DNA from: Tannerella sp.
GTDB taxonomy: Bacteria; Bacteroidota; Bacteroidia; Bacteroidales; Tannerellaceae
Reading direction: 5' to 3'
NCBI GenBank assembly: GCA_031268395.1
Contig: JAIRXI010000188.1
Span: 1 to 25,111 of the forward strand
DNA length: 25,111 bases
Shown here: piece after piece, positions 1 through 7,289 of the stretch
How the letters are laid out: every line of letters starts with the position of its first letter
How positions within the stretch are numbered: the first letter of the stretch is position 1
Made by a program: the position numbers and the translations under genes
Notes under the pieces: generated by a model
The model's database searches: none
What the model saw: only the letters and a program-made list of their open reading frames with translations
What the model was told of the DNA's origin: nothing

Positions 1-384
1 GTCATTCCCTTAAATTACGGATATTCTTTTGAAAATGAAATCCTGACATTTTATTTTCACAGCGCCGGCGAAGGGAAAAAGATGGAAATAATAAAGCAAA
101 ACAACCGCGCCTGCATCGAAATTGATTGCGACGGCGCGTTAATTGAAGGCAAAAAACCGTGTAACTACGGTTATGCGTTTAAGAGTATCATTGCTGTCGG
201 CAAGATAATGCTGTTGAACACGGTAGATGAAAAAGAAGAGGGATTGAATCAAATCATGAAACATCAGACAGGGAAAAGCGAAAAGTATCATTTTGATGAA
301 AAAATGCTGGAGCGGGTAACCGTATATAAAATGACGGTGGAAGAATTTACGGGAAAAAGAAAAGAGTTACCCGCGCCTCAATAA
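1..384 (+). CDS. NimA-like pyridoxamine 5'-phosphate oxidase family protein, 3' part
   Basis: Frame 1 is open from the first base of the window to the TAA at 382-384, so the gene begins upstream and only its last 127 codons are visible. The visible part starts V-I-P-L-N-Y-G-Y and continues through an F-H-S-A-x-E-G-K-K segment and a C-I-E-I-D stretch. It then has a K-S-I-I-A-V-G-K strand and a final M-K-H-Q-T-G-K / M-L-E-R segment. This order is that of the split-barrel FMN-binding proteins related to NimA (5-nitroimidazole reductase-like, 'pyridoxamine 5'-phosphate oxidase family'), typically about 150-160 residues. They are cytosolic flavin-binding proteins and the substrate cannot be told from sequence. 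An ATG at 82 gives a shorter 100-residue reading, but it would cut through the conserved FHSAxEGKK motif, so it is not the real start. The family call is good; the function is inferred. Confidence 0.85.
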   Translation, partial: VIPLNYGYSFENEILTFYFHSAGEGKKMEIIKQNNRACIEIDCDGALIEGKKPCNYGYAFKSIIAVGKIMLLNTVDEKEEGLNQIMKHQTGKSEKYHFDEKMLERVTVYKMTVEEFTGKRKELPAPQ

Positions 385-397
385 CCTTTCATATACT

Positions 398-680
398 GGT
401 GGACACTGCATTTGGATAGAAAAAGACAATTCTTTCAAAAATTCCATTGTCACCATTTATCAGACCTTCGACGGGCGGGAACTCTTAGAGGAAAAGGCAG
501 CTATGCAGCTCTATCTCACTACGAAAAGTCGCCCATTCTCAGATGGCTGCAAGCGCATAGCAACATTTCTTTTCCTGTGATTTTTGCAACAAAACGACAT
601 TCTTTACCGCCCCGGACGCGATCGCCAGACAGGATGGCGAGTTCGGCGTTTTACGTTTATCCGGTTATCATAAATCTGTG
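398..680 (+). pseudogene. Decayed Fic/DOC-domain fragment (RhuM-type C terminus)
   Basis: Frame 2 from about 398 reads, from 419, E-K-D-N-S-F-K-N-S-I-V-T-I-Y-Q-T-F, then a helix (EEKAAMQLYL), then R-P-F-S-D-G-C-K-R-I-A-T-F-L-F-L. A TGA at 578-580 follows, after which F-L-Q-Q-N-D-I-L-Y-R-P continues in the same frame. This matches the C-terminal Fic fold found in Bacteroidales 'RhuM/Fic/DOC' proteins, whose active loop is HPFxDGNKR. Here the catalytic His is Arg and the Asn is Cys, and the TGA sits where homologues usually have Trp. There is no N-terminal half and no start codon, and recognisable homology fades after about 620. Fic proteins usually transfer AMP or phosphate to target proteins; this copy cannot be active. 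A TTG-initiated 89-codon frame at 412-681 covers the same bases in the wrong frame and is not a gene. The exact ends are uncertain. Confidence 0.7.
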
Positions 681-722
681 AAATATAAAACGCTGACAGG
701 ATTTTATGTCGGTATTTTTTCA

Positions 723-730
723 TATATTTG
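723..730 (+). promoter_or_regulatory. Candidate -7 element for the acyl-CoA synthetase gene
   Basis: TATATTTG fits the Bacteroidetes -7 consensus TAnnTTTG and lies 22 bases before the start codon at 753. No clean TTTG is seen 19-21 bases upstream, only an AT-rich ATTTTATG at 701-708. The call therefore rests on the -7 element and its position. Confidence 0.45.
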
Positions 731-752
731 CGAATCATTCAAAGAGTAGATT

Positions 753-2813
753 ATGATAAACCGTGAACTTGTCCACCCGAAAAGTATTGTGGTCGTCGGC
801 GGCTCCAGCAAGACGTCCAAACCGGGAGGAAATTGTGTGCGAAACCTGATAGACGGAGCATTTCAGGGAGATTTGTATGTGGTGAATGCAAGAGAAACAG
901 AGGTGCAGGGTTTAAAATCCTACCCTCACGTGTCGGATATTCCCCCGACCGAAATGGCCATCATTTCCATTCCGGCAGCCTCCTGCCTGGAGGCCGTGAC
1001 GGTTTTGGCGCGGGAAAAGGGAGTAAAGGCGTTTATCATCTATACGGCTGGCTTCGGCGAGGAAACCGAGGCAGGCGGGATACTGGAAAAACAGATGGTG
1101 GAAGTGATCACAAATGCCGGCGCCTGCCTGATCGGGCCAAACTGTATTGGTTTGCTGAATCGCTATCATCACAGTTTGTTTACACTTCCAATTCCGGAAA
1201 TGGATTCGTTCGGAGTCGACATGATTTCCAGTTCGGGAGGAATAGCCATTTTTATCATGGAGTCGTCTATCCGGATGGGCCTGCGTTTTAATTCCGTATG
1301 GTCGGTCGGGAACAGTGCGCAAATTTCTGTGGAGGATGTTCTTGAATATATGGATGAACATTTTGATCCCGAAACGGACTCGAAAATCAAACTGCTTTAT
1401 ATCGAAAGTATTAAAAACCCGGACAAACTGCTGGAGCATACGGCGTCGCTTATTCGTAAGGGGTGCAGGATTGCAGCGATTAAGTCGGGGACATCCGAAT
1501 CGGGCCGGCGGGCAGCCTCGTCCCACACCGGCGCGATGGCCAATCCTGACCTGGCCGTGGAGGCGCTTTTCCGCAAAGCCGGTGTGGTACGCTGTTTCAG
1601 TCGGGAAGAATTGGCTACGGTGGGCGCAGTCTTTACATTGAAGGCACTGAAAGGGCATAATCTGGCGATTGTGACACATGCCGGCGGACCGGCGGTGATG
1701 CTGGCAGACGCCCTGTCGAAAGGAGGTACGGAGATTCCCGGTTTGTCGGGAACACCGGAGGTGGATGATTTGAAAAGGGAGTTGCTCCCCGGCTCGTCCG
1801 TCAGCAACCCGATAGACATCCTCGGAACCGGCCGCCCCGAACATTTGGCAGCGGCTATTGACTTCTGTGAAAGGAACGACCGTTTCGACGGTATCGCCGT
1901 CATCTTCGGAAGTCCCGGACTGATGCGAGTATATGAAGCGTACGAAATACTGGATCGGAAAATGAGAACCTGTATGAAGCCGATTTTTCCCGTGCTGCCT
2001 TCCGTAAGTACGGCGTGGGATGAGACCGATTTCTTCGTTAAAAAAGGGCATGTCAACTTCAGCGACGAAGTAGGTCTGGCCGAAGCGCTTACTAAAATTC
2101 TGAAAACGCCGCGTCCCCTGGCGAACAGTCTCGAATTGAAAGGAGTGGATATTCCGCTGATTCGCCGGATCATTGACCGGATTCCTGAATCGGGTTACAT
2201 TTCGCCCAAATCCGTGCAGGAGCTTTTCAGAGCGACCGGCATTTCGATGGTGGAAGAACGGGTCTCCGATGAATGGGCGAATATTTGCCAGTTTGCAGAC
2301 AGGGTACATTATCCGGTAGTAGCCAAAGTGTCGGGGCCGGTGCATAAATCCGATGTCGGTGGAGTTGTGTTGAATATCCGTTCGGAGAAACATCTGAAAA
2401 TCGAGTTTGAGCGGCTGATGAATTTGCCGGAAGCGAAAGCCGTAATGATTCAGCCGATGCTGAGAGGGACGGAGTTGTTTGCCGGCGCAAAGTATGAAGA
2501 GAGGTTCGGTCACATTGTTCTTTGCGGACTGGGAGGTATTTTTGTGGAAATATTCGGGGATGTTGCGTCCGGTCTTGCGCCGCTGGCTACGGAAGAAGCA
2601 TTGTCCATGATTCGCTCCCTGCGCGGATATAAAGTTTTCAAAGGCGCCCGCGGACAGAAGGGGATTGATGAATACGCCTTTGCTAAAATTGTAGTACAGC
2701 TTTCTGCTTTACTTCGTTTTGCTACGGAAATCAAGGAATTGGATATAAATCCTTTGCTGGCGACGGAAAACGGAATCATCGCCGTCGACGCCCGGATCAG
2801 AATTGAAAAATAA
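753..2813 (+). CDS. ADP-forming acetate/acyl-CoA synthetase, fused alpha-beta subunits
   Basis: This 686-residue protein has the domain order of fused NDP-forming acyl-CoA synthetases: a CoA-binding Rossmann domain (about 1-130, with VVVGGSS near the start), a succinyl-CoA-ligase-like domain (about 145-450), and a C-terminal ATP-grasp domain (about 465-686). The phosphohistidine loop is visible as S-S-H-T-G-A-M-A with His258. The ATP-grasp part shows VAKVSGPVHKSDVGGV (His531) and an E-L-D-I-N-P-L-L motif close to the end. The family converts acyl-CoA, ADP and phosphate to the acid, CoA and ATP, giving substrate-level phosphorylation at the end of fermentation; acetate is the commonest substrate, but specificity cannot be read here. 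It acts in the cytosol. The gene has its own candidate promoter, stands alone, and ends at a shared terminator facing the OmpA gene. The length is normal and no key residue is missing. Confidence 0.9.
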   Translation: MINRELVHPKSIVVVGGSSKTSKPGGNCVRNLIDGAFQGDLYVVNARETEVQGLKSYPHVSDIPPTEMAIISIPAASCLEAVTVLAREKGVKAFIIYTAGFGEETEAGGILEKQMVEVITNAGACLIGPNCIGLLNRYHHSLFTLPIPEMDSFGVDMISSSGGIAIFIMESSIRMGLRFNSVWSVGNSAQISVEDVLEYMDEHFDPETDSKIKLLYIESIKNPDKLLEHTASLIRKGCRIAAIKSGTSESGRRAASSHTGAMANPDLAVEALFRKAGVVRCFSREELATVGAVFTLKALKGHNLAIVTHAGGPAVMLADALSKGGTEIPGLSGTPEVDDLKRELLPGSSVSNPIDILGTGRPEHLAAAIDFCERNDRFDGIAVIFGSPGLMRVYEAYEILDRKMRTCMKPIFPVLPSVSTAWDETDFFVKKGHVNFSDEVGLAEALTKILKTPRPLANSLELKGVDIPLIRRIIDRIPESGYISPKSVQELFRATGISMVEERVSDEWANICQFADRVHYPVVAKVSGPVHKSDVGGVVLNIRSEKHLKIEFERLMNLPEAKAVMIQPMLRGTELFAGAKYEERFGHIVLCGLGGIFVEIFGDVASGLAPLATEEALSMIRSLRGYKVFKGARGQKGIDEYAFAKIVVQLSALLRFATEIKELDINPLLATENGIIAVDARIRIEK

Positions 2814-2841
2814 CAGGTGGCGCCGTCTGGCGGAAGAAAAT

Positions 2842-2873
2842 AAAAAAACCGGTGGAGATCCACCGGTTTTTTT
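2842..2873. terminator. Bidirectional rho-independent terminator
   Basis: A perfect 7-bp GC-rich stem, CCGGTGG/CCACCGG (2849-2855 with 2860-2866), has a 4-base AGAT loop. It is flanked by seven A on the left and seven T on the right, so the A-T tracts extend the stem and give a T-run on either strand. It lies between two convergent genes (stops at 2813 and 2904) and should end transcription of both. Confidence 0.93.
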
Positions 2874-2903
2874 GTTGAATAATAAGAATAGTCAATCCAT
2901 TGA

Positions 2904-4052
2904 TCATTCGTTTGTATTCATGATAACCACACGGTTCCATGCATTTTCCTCGTACGGTTGAATTTCATCGCCCTTCCATTCGATGGAAATGTTGTTGGAA
3001 GAGATACCATACTTGTCGACCAGTTGTTTGGCAACCGCTCTTGCACGTCTTTCGGAAATACCCTTGTTGTAATCGGGGTTACCGGTCTTCTTGTCTGCAT
3101 AACCGACCAGTTTGATGGCAGCGCCGCGTTTCTTGGCAAATTCAGCCGTGTTGAAGATGTTACCTTCCTGATTCCTGTCGATCTTCGCACTGTTCAAACG
3201 GAAAAATACGGTATTGTTCATGTATTCCTTAGTTCCCTGAACAGGTGCGGGAACGGGCGGACATTCAGGACAATATTCCGGACGTTTTTCCAGGTCGGAA
3301 TTGCGGGCACGCAGCGCGTTGATCTGCGAGTTCAAATCGTTCAACAGTGCATAGTCCATGGGTTCAAGCACCTCAAACTCTTTTCTGCCCAGATTGAAGT
3401 TCAAACCCAGCATGGCTTCAAACGGACGGTCGTATTCGTGCCTGTCGGTATAGGTGCGATTCCAGTGATCGCCAACCAGCACATACTGACCTTCCAGAAA
3501 CAGGTCTACCCGTTTGCTCAGGCGGAACAACAGTTGAGCGCCACCATTAGCCGTAAGAGATTCGGAACGGGAATAACTGATGTTGTTCTCGCTCATACCG
3601 GCTCTCACGCCATAGCCAAGCCCTACGAACGGAATAAAGTGAAACACTTTTGCTTCCTTGTAGGGCGCCCAGAAGTTGGTGATATCCCACATGATGTCGG
3701 CATGAGGATTGATCCACTTAAACTCCTGCTGGCTGTTGTCGCTAAAATTGTTCATCAATCCTCCATTTACCTGCAAACGGAATGCCAGATACGGATTATA
3801 CCATTTTCCGAGTGAAATAGCGCCATGAGGAGCAATGCGATCGCCAAAATTTGCATTTCCATTCAAATCTCCCAGCAACACATTTCCACCACCTGCGATC
3901 GAAATGAAAATATTGTCAGAAGCTTTGTTCTTTTTAAAATTGGTCTTTGAACCGTTTTCCGTACTGAAACCAATCTGAGGTTGATATTCTTGCGCAGACA
4001 TAGTCAGTACAGCACCACATAAAATGGTCAAAAGTAATACTGTAGCTTTCAT
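2904..4052 (-). CDS. OmpA-family outer membrane protein
   Basis: The 382-residue product starts with a signal peptide (positive K2, hydrophobic core to about residue 18, predicted cleavage at S-A/Q near 20-21). Residues about 45-225 are alternating, aromatic-rich segments with many Gly, consistent with an eight-stranded OmpA-type beta-barrel. A short coiled-coil-like linker (LNDLNSQINALRARNSDLEK) and a Cys/Pro-rich stretch (CPECPPVPAPV) follow. The C terminus is an OmpA/MotB-like peptidoglycan-binding domain, with F-F-R-L-N-S-A near 285, LVGYADKKTG, YNKGISERRARAVAKQLV and a terminal NRVVI strand. This family anchors the outer membrane to the cell wall and is usually abundant. The full consensus promoter upstream fits strong expression. 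The gene is monocistronic. I do not assign a symbol because several OmpA-like paralogues are usual in this phylum. Confidence 0.92.
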   Translation of the reverse strand: MKATVLLLTILCGAVLTMSAQEYQPQIGFSTENGSKTNFKKNKASDNIFISIAGGGNVLLGDLNGNANFGDRIAPHGAISLGKWYNPYLAFRLQVNGGLMNNFSDNSQQEFKWINPHADIMWDITNFWAPYKEAKVFHFIPFVGLGYGVRAGMSENNISYSRSESLTANGGAQLLFRLSKRVDLFLEGQYVLVGDHWNRTYTDRHEYDRPFEAMLGLNFNLGRKEFEVLEPMDYALLNDLNSQINALRARNSDLEKRPEYCPECPPVPAPVQGTKEYMNNTVFFRLNSAKIDRNQEGNIFNTAEFAKKRGAAIKLVGYADKKTGNPDYNKGISERRARAVAKQLVDKYGISSNNISIEWKGDEIQPYEENAWNRVVIMNTNE

Positions 4053-4133
4053 AATTTATCAATTTTTATTAAACATCCGCTAATTAATAATTTTTCTTCG
4101 TGGGACATATATTACAATCTCACAAATTCGCAA

Positions 4134-4165
4134 CAAAGATACATCTTTTTTTTCTGCCTGACAAA
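4134..4165 (-). promoter_or_regulatory. Consensus Bacteroidetes promoter for the OmpA gene
   Basis: On the minus strand TTTG (4162-4165) is followed after 20 bases by TATCTTTG (4134-4141). This is an exact match to the -33 TTTG / -7 TAnnTTTG promoter of Bacteroidetes. It lies 81 bases upstream of the start codon, leaving an AT-rich leader of roughly 75 bases. This is the best promoter in the window and strong support for the phylum assignment. Confidence 0.85.
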
Positions 4166-4275
4166 TAAAAGATACATTTTGATGTGAAAAACTTCCGTTT
4201 TTTTGTATCGTATTATGTATAAATATTTTATCCTTCATTTCTATTTGATGGACTATACTGCAAATCAGATTAATG

Positions 4276-5154
4276 TCAGCGATTCGCAATCAATTTCATC
4301 AGATATTGTCCGTATGGATTTTTGAGCATGGGGGAGGCATTTTTCTGCAATTGGGCGGTATCAATCCATCCTTTTCCGTACGAAATTTCTTCCAGACAGG
4401 CAATTTTTAACCCTTGCCGACGCTCAATGACCTCAACAAAAGTAGAGGCTTCCGAGAGGGATGCATGCGTTCCCGTGTCCAGCCAGGCGAATCCACGCCC
4501 CAGCAATTGCATTTTCAGTTCCCCGGTCTCCAGAAATGCCTGATTGACAGAAGTGATTTCCAACTCCCCGCGTGCTGATGGCGTGATTTTTCGTGCTGTG
4601 TCAACGACCTTGTTAGGATAAAAATAAAGTCCGACAACGGCATAATTCGATTTCGGATGTTCCGGTTTTTCTTCTACGCTCAACACATTGCCCTGTTCGT
4701 CGAATGCGGCAACGCCATAACGTTCAGGGTCGTTTACGTAATAGCCGAAGATGGTTGCCTTCTGTTCCCGTTCGGCGTTGACAACAGCCTCCTGCAACAT
4801 GCCGGTGAAACCTTGCCCATAGAAGATATTGTCTCCCAGAACCAAACAAACACTGTCGCTTCCAATGAAATCCGCTCCGATAAGAAACGCCTGTGCAAGG
4901 CCTTCCGGCGCAGGTTGCTCCGCATAGTCGAACCGAACGCCCAAATCCGAACCGGATCCCAGCAAACGCTGAAATCCGGGTAAATCCTGCGGAGTCGAAA
5001 TAATCAGAATTTCACGGATATCCGCCAGCATCAATACGGATATCGGATAGTAAATCATCGGTTTGTCATAAATGGGAATCAACTGCTTGGAAATTCCTTT
5101 TGTGATGGGATACAGACGGGTGCCGGCTCCTCCGGCCAGGACAATGCCTTTCAT
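4276..5154 (-). CDS. rmlA: Glucose-1-phosphate thymidylyltransferase
   Basis: The 292-residue protein begins [18 protein letters not shown], followed by [15 protein letters not shown]: the signature G-x-G-T-R-L and nucleotide-binding loops of RmlA. Further conserved pieces are [11 protein letters not shown] (near 80), [10 protein letters not shown] (near 105), [19 protein letters not shown] (near 160), [10 protein letters not shown] (near 194) and [12 protein letters not shown] (near 225). It transfers dTMP from dTTP to glucose-1-phosphate, the first step to dTDP-L-rhamnose and other dTDP-6-deoxysugars used in surface polysaccharides. The length is normal. It starts 4 bases after the stop of the nucleotidyltransferase/GHMP-kinase fusion and is surely co-transcribed with it. 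The rmlB, rmlC and rmlD genes are not in the window. Confidence 0.97.
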   Translation of the reverse strand: MKGIVLAGGAGTRLYPITKGISKQLIPIYDKPMIYYPISVLMLADIREILIISTPQDLPGFQRLLGSGSDLGVRFDYAEQPAPEGLAQAFLIGADFIGSDSVCLVLGDNIFYGQGFTGMLQEAVVNAEREQKATIFGYYVNDPERYGVAAFDEQGNVLSVEEKPEHPKSNYAVVGLYFYPNKVVDTARKITPSARGELEITSVNQAFLETGELKMQLLGRGFAWLDTGTHASLSEASTFVEVIERRQGLKIACLEEISYGKGWIDTAQLQKNASPMLKNPYGQYLMKLIANR

Positions 5155-5158
5155 AACG

Positions 5159-6289
5159 TTATCTTCTTATTCGGATTTGTATTGCGTTGGGGACAGGTTG
5201 TTCACTCACGAAAACAAAGTAGCCGCCACCACCGGCGCCACTTAATTTCCATCCATACACGTCCGGCTTGTATTTTTCCAGGACACGTAAAATTTCCGGA
5301 GTAACCATATTCGGAAACATGGCTATCTGCGCATCAAAACTGGCTGAAAACGACTTGCCCCACGCTGCCGCATCCTTTGAAAGAAGCGCTCGCCAGCAGT
5401 CATCGGTTGCTTTACTCAGCCGGGCAACGCCGTCCGGGGTGACCTTCGTATCGGCCAGCACGTCGTACGTGGCGAGCCGCGGGAACAGCGGAATCAGCCA
5501 AATCCGTTCTTCCATCCATTTCAACAATTCCGGATCGCCGACCGACTCAATGGTCTCAGGCCAGTAATCACCCCGGTAATACAACCGGTTCAGACCTGGA
5601 TATACAATTCCCAGCGAATCCTGCGAACCGCTCACGTATTCTGTGCCCGGCGGATTTTCAAAACAAAACAGGGTCTTTGCCAGTTTTTCCCTGTCGCCTT
5701 CCGGAATATCCGTGTGCCACAGTTCAATGGCTTTCTTGCGTGAACTGGTGGACATGCCGCTGCGGTCGTTGAACTCGTATTCCGGCTCAATGCTGACTGT
5801 CAGGACGGCGCCCGGATGATGTTTGCTGACAAACGGCTGATCAAGCCATCCGCCGGCCAAGTCGATCCGGTAGGGAATCCGGCATTCCTCGCGCAGGGCT
5901 GTCGTGGAACGCACCGGCAAGGCGCCGTGTGGAATACGTTTGCTCACAAGGTATTCAATGTTCTGTTCCCTGCAAAGTTGTTCCTTTATCGGACTGTGAC
6001 CGTCGCCGTTCACAAAAAAAATATCCGGCTGGAGAGCCTTGATTTCTTCCAGAAAATCAATCACGCCGCTACCCCTGTTAATCCAGGCGTCTTTTACCGC
6101 CCGGAGTGCCTTTACCATATAGAGCCGTTCCGCATCCGTATTAATCGGTTTGCGGGCCTTCAATTCACAGATGGTCTTATCGGAACCGATACCCACGTAC
6201 AGTTCGCCATGGCTTGCAGCTTCCTCAAAAAACGCGACATGGCCGCTGTGCAACATGTCGTAACATCCACTGACAAAAACTTTTTTCAT
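5159..6289 (-). CDS. Bifunctional nucleotidyltransferase / GHMP-type sugar kinase fusion
   Basis: The 376-residue product has two parts. Residues 1-130 form a cytidylyltransferase-like domain: [15 protein letters not shown] carries the HxGH nucleotide-binding motif at His14-Ser-Gly-His17, and VRSTT (127-130) matches the closing loop of HldE/TagD-like enzymes. Residues about 136-376 resemble a GHMP kinase, with motif 1 PYRIDLAGG (139-147), an [10 protein letters not shown] segment (177-186) where the phosphate loop would be, a GSQDSLG segment (221-227), and motif 3 [11 protein letters not shown] (348-358). The kinase part is about 240 residues, shorter than usual. Such a protein could phosphorylate a sugar and load it onto a nucleotide, by analogy with HldE or Fkp, but the substrate is unknown. 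A TTG at 6308-6310 would add seven residues; I chose the ATG at 6289 because MKKVFVSG is the normal start of the domain. It heads an operon with rmlA. Confidence 0.8.
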   Translation of the reverse strand: MKKVFVSGCYDMLHSGHVAFFEEAASHGELYVGIGSDKTICELKARKPINTDAERLYMVKALRAVKDAWINRGSGVIDFLEEIKALQPDIFFVNGDGHSPIKEQLCREQNIEYLVSKRIPHGALPVRSTTALREECRIPYRIDLAGGWLDQPFVSKHHPGAVLTVSIEPEYEFNDRSGMSTSSRKKAIELWHTDIPEGDREKLAKTLFCFENPPGTEYVSGSQDSLGIVYPGLNRLYYRGDYWPETIESVGDPELLKWMEERIWLIPLFPRLATYDVLADTKVTPDGVARLSKATDDCWRALLSKDAAAWGKSFSASFDAQIAMFPNMVTPEILRVLEKYKPDVYGWKLSGAGGGGYFVFVSEQPVPNAIQIRIRR

Positions 6290-6321
6290 TTTATTCCGAC
6301 TGCGTTTCAATCATTCATTTG

Positions 6322-6359
6322 GGGGGCAAATGTATTAAAAATATCTATATTTTGCCCCC
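6322..6359. promoter_or_regulatory. Candidate operator: 9-bp inverted repeat between divergent operons
   Basis: GGGGGCAAA (6322-6330) and TTTGCCCCC (6351-6359) are perfect inverted copies separated by a 20-base AT-rich spacer. Each arm ends in TTTG on its outward-reading strand. The left arm overlaps TACATTTG (6327-6334, minus strand), a -7 match for the kinase/rmlA pair, and the right arm overlaps TATATTTTG (6346-6354, plus strand). No matching -33 elements are seen at proper spacing. The arrangement fits a dimeric regulator site over two outward promoters, but which operon it controls is inference. Confidence 0.45.
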
Positions 6360-6439
6360 ATCTACCTCCCATTTCAAATATAATTTATACTTTTAGACGC
6401 TCAAAAAAGCATTATTAATAAATATTAATAGTTGAATGA

Positions 6440-7282
6440 ATGAAAACAAGCATTGAAGAACGTTGGGGAACACATCCTGATGATGTGAAACAGTATGATA
6501 CCCAACAATTGAGAAAGGAATTTTTGATAGAGAAATTCTTTGAAGCGGACAGCGTGTTGATGACCTATACGCATAATGACCGCCTGATTGTCGGCGGAAT
6601 CTGTCCGGTGAACGAAAAAATCAAACTGGAACCTGTGGAATTAATCCGTTCGGAATATTTTTGCGAACGGCGCGAGGCGGGCGTGATTTGTATCGAAGGC
6701 GAAGGCAGCGTGACGGTAGACGGTACGGAATATGAACTGGCTTTCAAGGATGCAGTCTACATCGGACGCGGTGCGAAAAACGTTTATTTCTCAAGCAGGG
6801 ATGCCACCCGTCCGGCCAAATTTTATTTTGCCTCGTCGCCGGCGCATACGGCTTATCCCACAACGCAAATCACCGGCGAAATGCGGCGCATGCGCAATTT
6901 GGGAGCGCCGGAAACCTCGAACGAACGTATTTTAAACCAGCTTATTCTGAATGAAATCGTGCCTTGCTGTCAGTTGCAGATGGGTCTGACGGAACTTCAG
7001 ACGGGCAGTGTCTGGAATACGATGCCGCCGCATACCCATTCGCGCCGGATGGAAGCGTATTTCTATTTCAAGGTGCCCGAACAGCAGGCGGTATGTCATT
7101 TCATGGGGCAACCGCAGGAAACGCGCCATATCTTCCTGCACAACGAGCAGGGAGTTATTTCGCCCTCGTGGTCGATTCATTCGGCTGCCGGAACGAGCAA
7201 TTACAGTTTTATCTGGGCGATGTGCGGCGAGAACCTGGCGTATGATGATATGGATACCTTCACAGCCGACAAATTACAGTAA
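6440..7282 (+). CDS. kduI: 5-dehydro-4-deoxy-D-glucuronate isomerase
   Basis: The 280-residue cupin-fold enzyme matches KduI in length and layout, starting S-I-E-E-R-W-G-T-H-P-D-D-V and continuing with IVGGICPVN. The zinc-binding set is present: His198 and His200 in PPHTHSRRMEAYFYF, Glu205, and His247 in PSWSIHSAAG. KduI converts 5-keto-4-deoxyuronate, formed from the unsaturated ends made by polysaccharide lyases, into 3-deoxy-D-glycero-2,5-hexodiulosonate, the substrate of KduD. It acts in the cytosol. The ATG at 6440 is used; an ATG four bases earlier reads into a stop after six codons. It is the first gene of the uronate operon, and the DUF4861 gene starts 7 bases after its stop. Confidence 0.97.
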   Translation: MKTSIEERWGTHPDDVKQYDTQQLRKEFLIEKFFEADSVLMTYTHNDRLIVGGICPVNEKIKLEPVELIRSEYFCERREAGVICIEGEGSVTVDGTEYELAFKDAVYIGRGAKNVYFSSRDATRPAKFYFASSPAHTAYPTTQITGEMRRMRNLGAPETSNERILNQLILNEIVPCCQLQMGLTELQTGSVWNTMPPHTHSRRMEAYFYFKVPEQQAVCHFMGQPQETRHIFLHNEQGVISPSWSIHSAAGTSNYSFIWAMCGENLAYDDMDTFTADKLQ

Positions 7283-7289
7283 AACAAGT

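Noticed and set aside
412..681. 89-codon plus-strand frame with a TTG start
   Set aside because: The Fic-like similarity is in frame 2, not this frame. This frame has an unlikely composition and is a shadow of the pseudogene.
912..2513. 533-codon minus-strand frame antisense to the acyl-CoA synthetase
   Set aside because: The plus strand encodes a full, conserved enzyme. The long antisense frame reflects codon bias of that gene; its product is rich in His, Arg and Gln with no family features.
4080..4289. 69-codon minus-strand frame between rmlA and the OmpA gene
   Set aside because: It runs across the OmpA consensus promoter, overlaps the end of rmlA and has no recognisable protein features.
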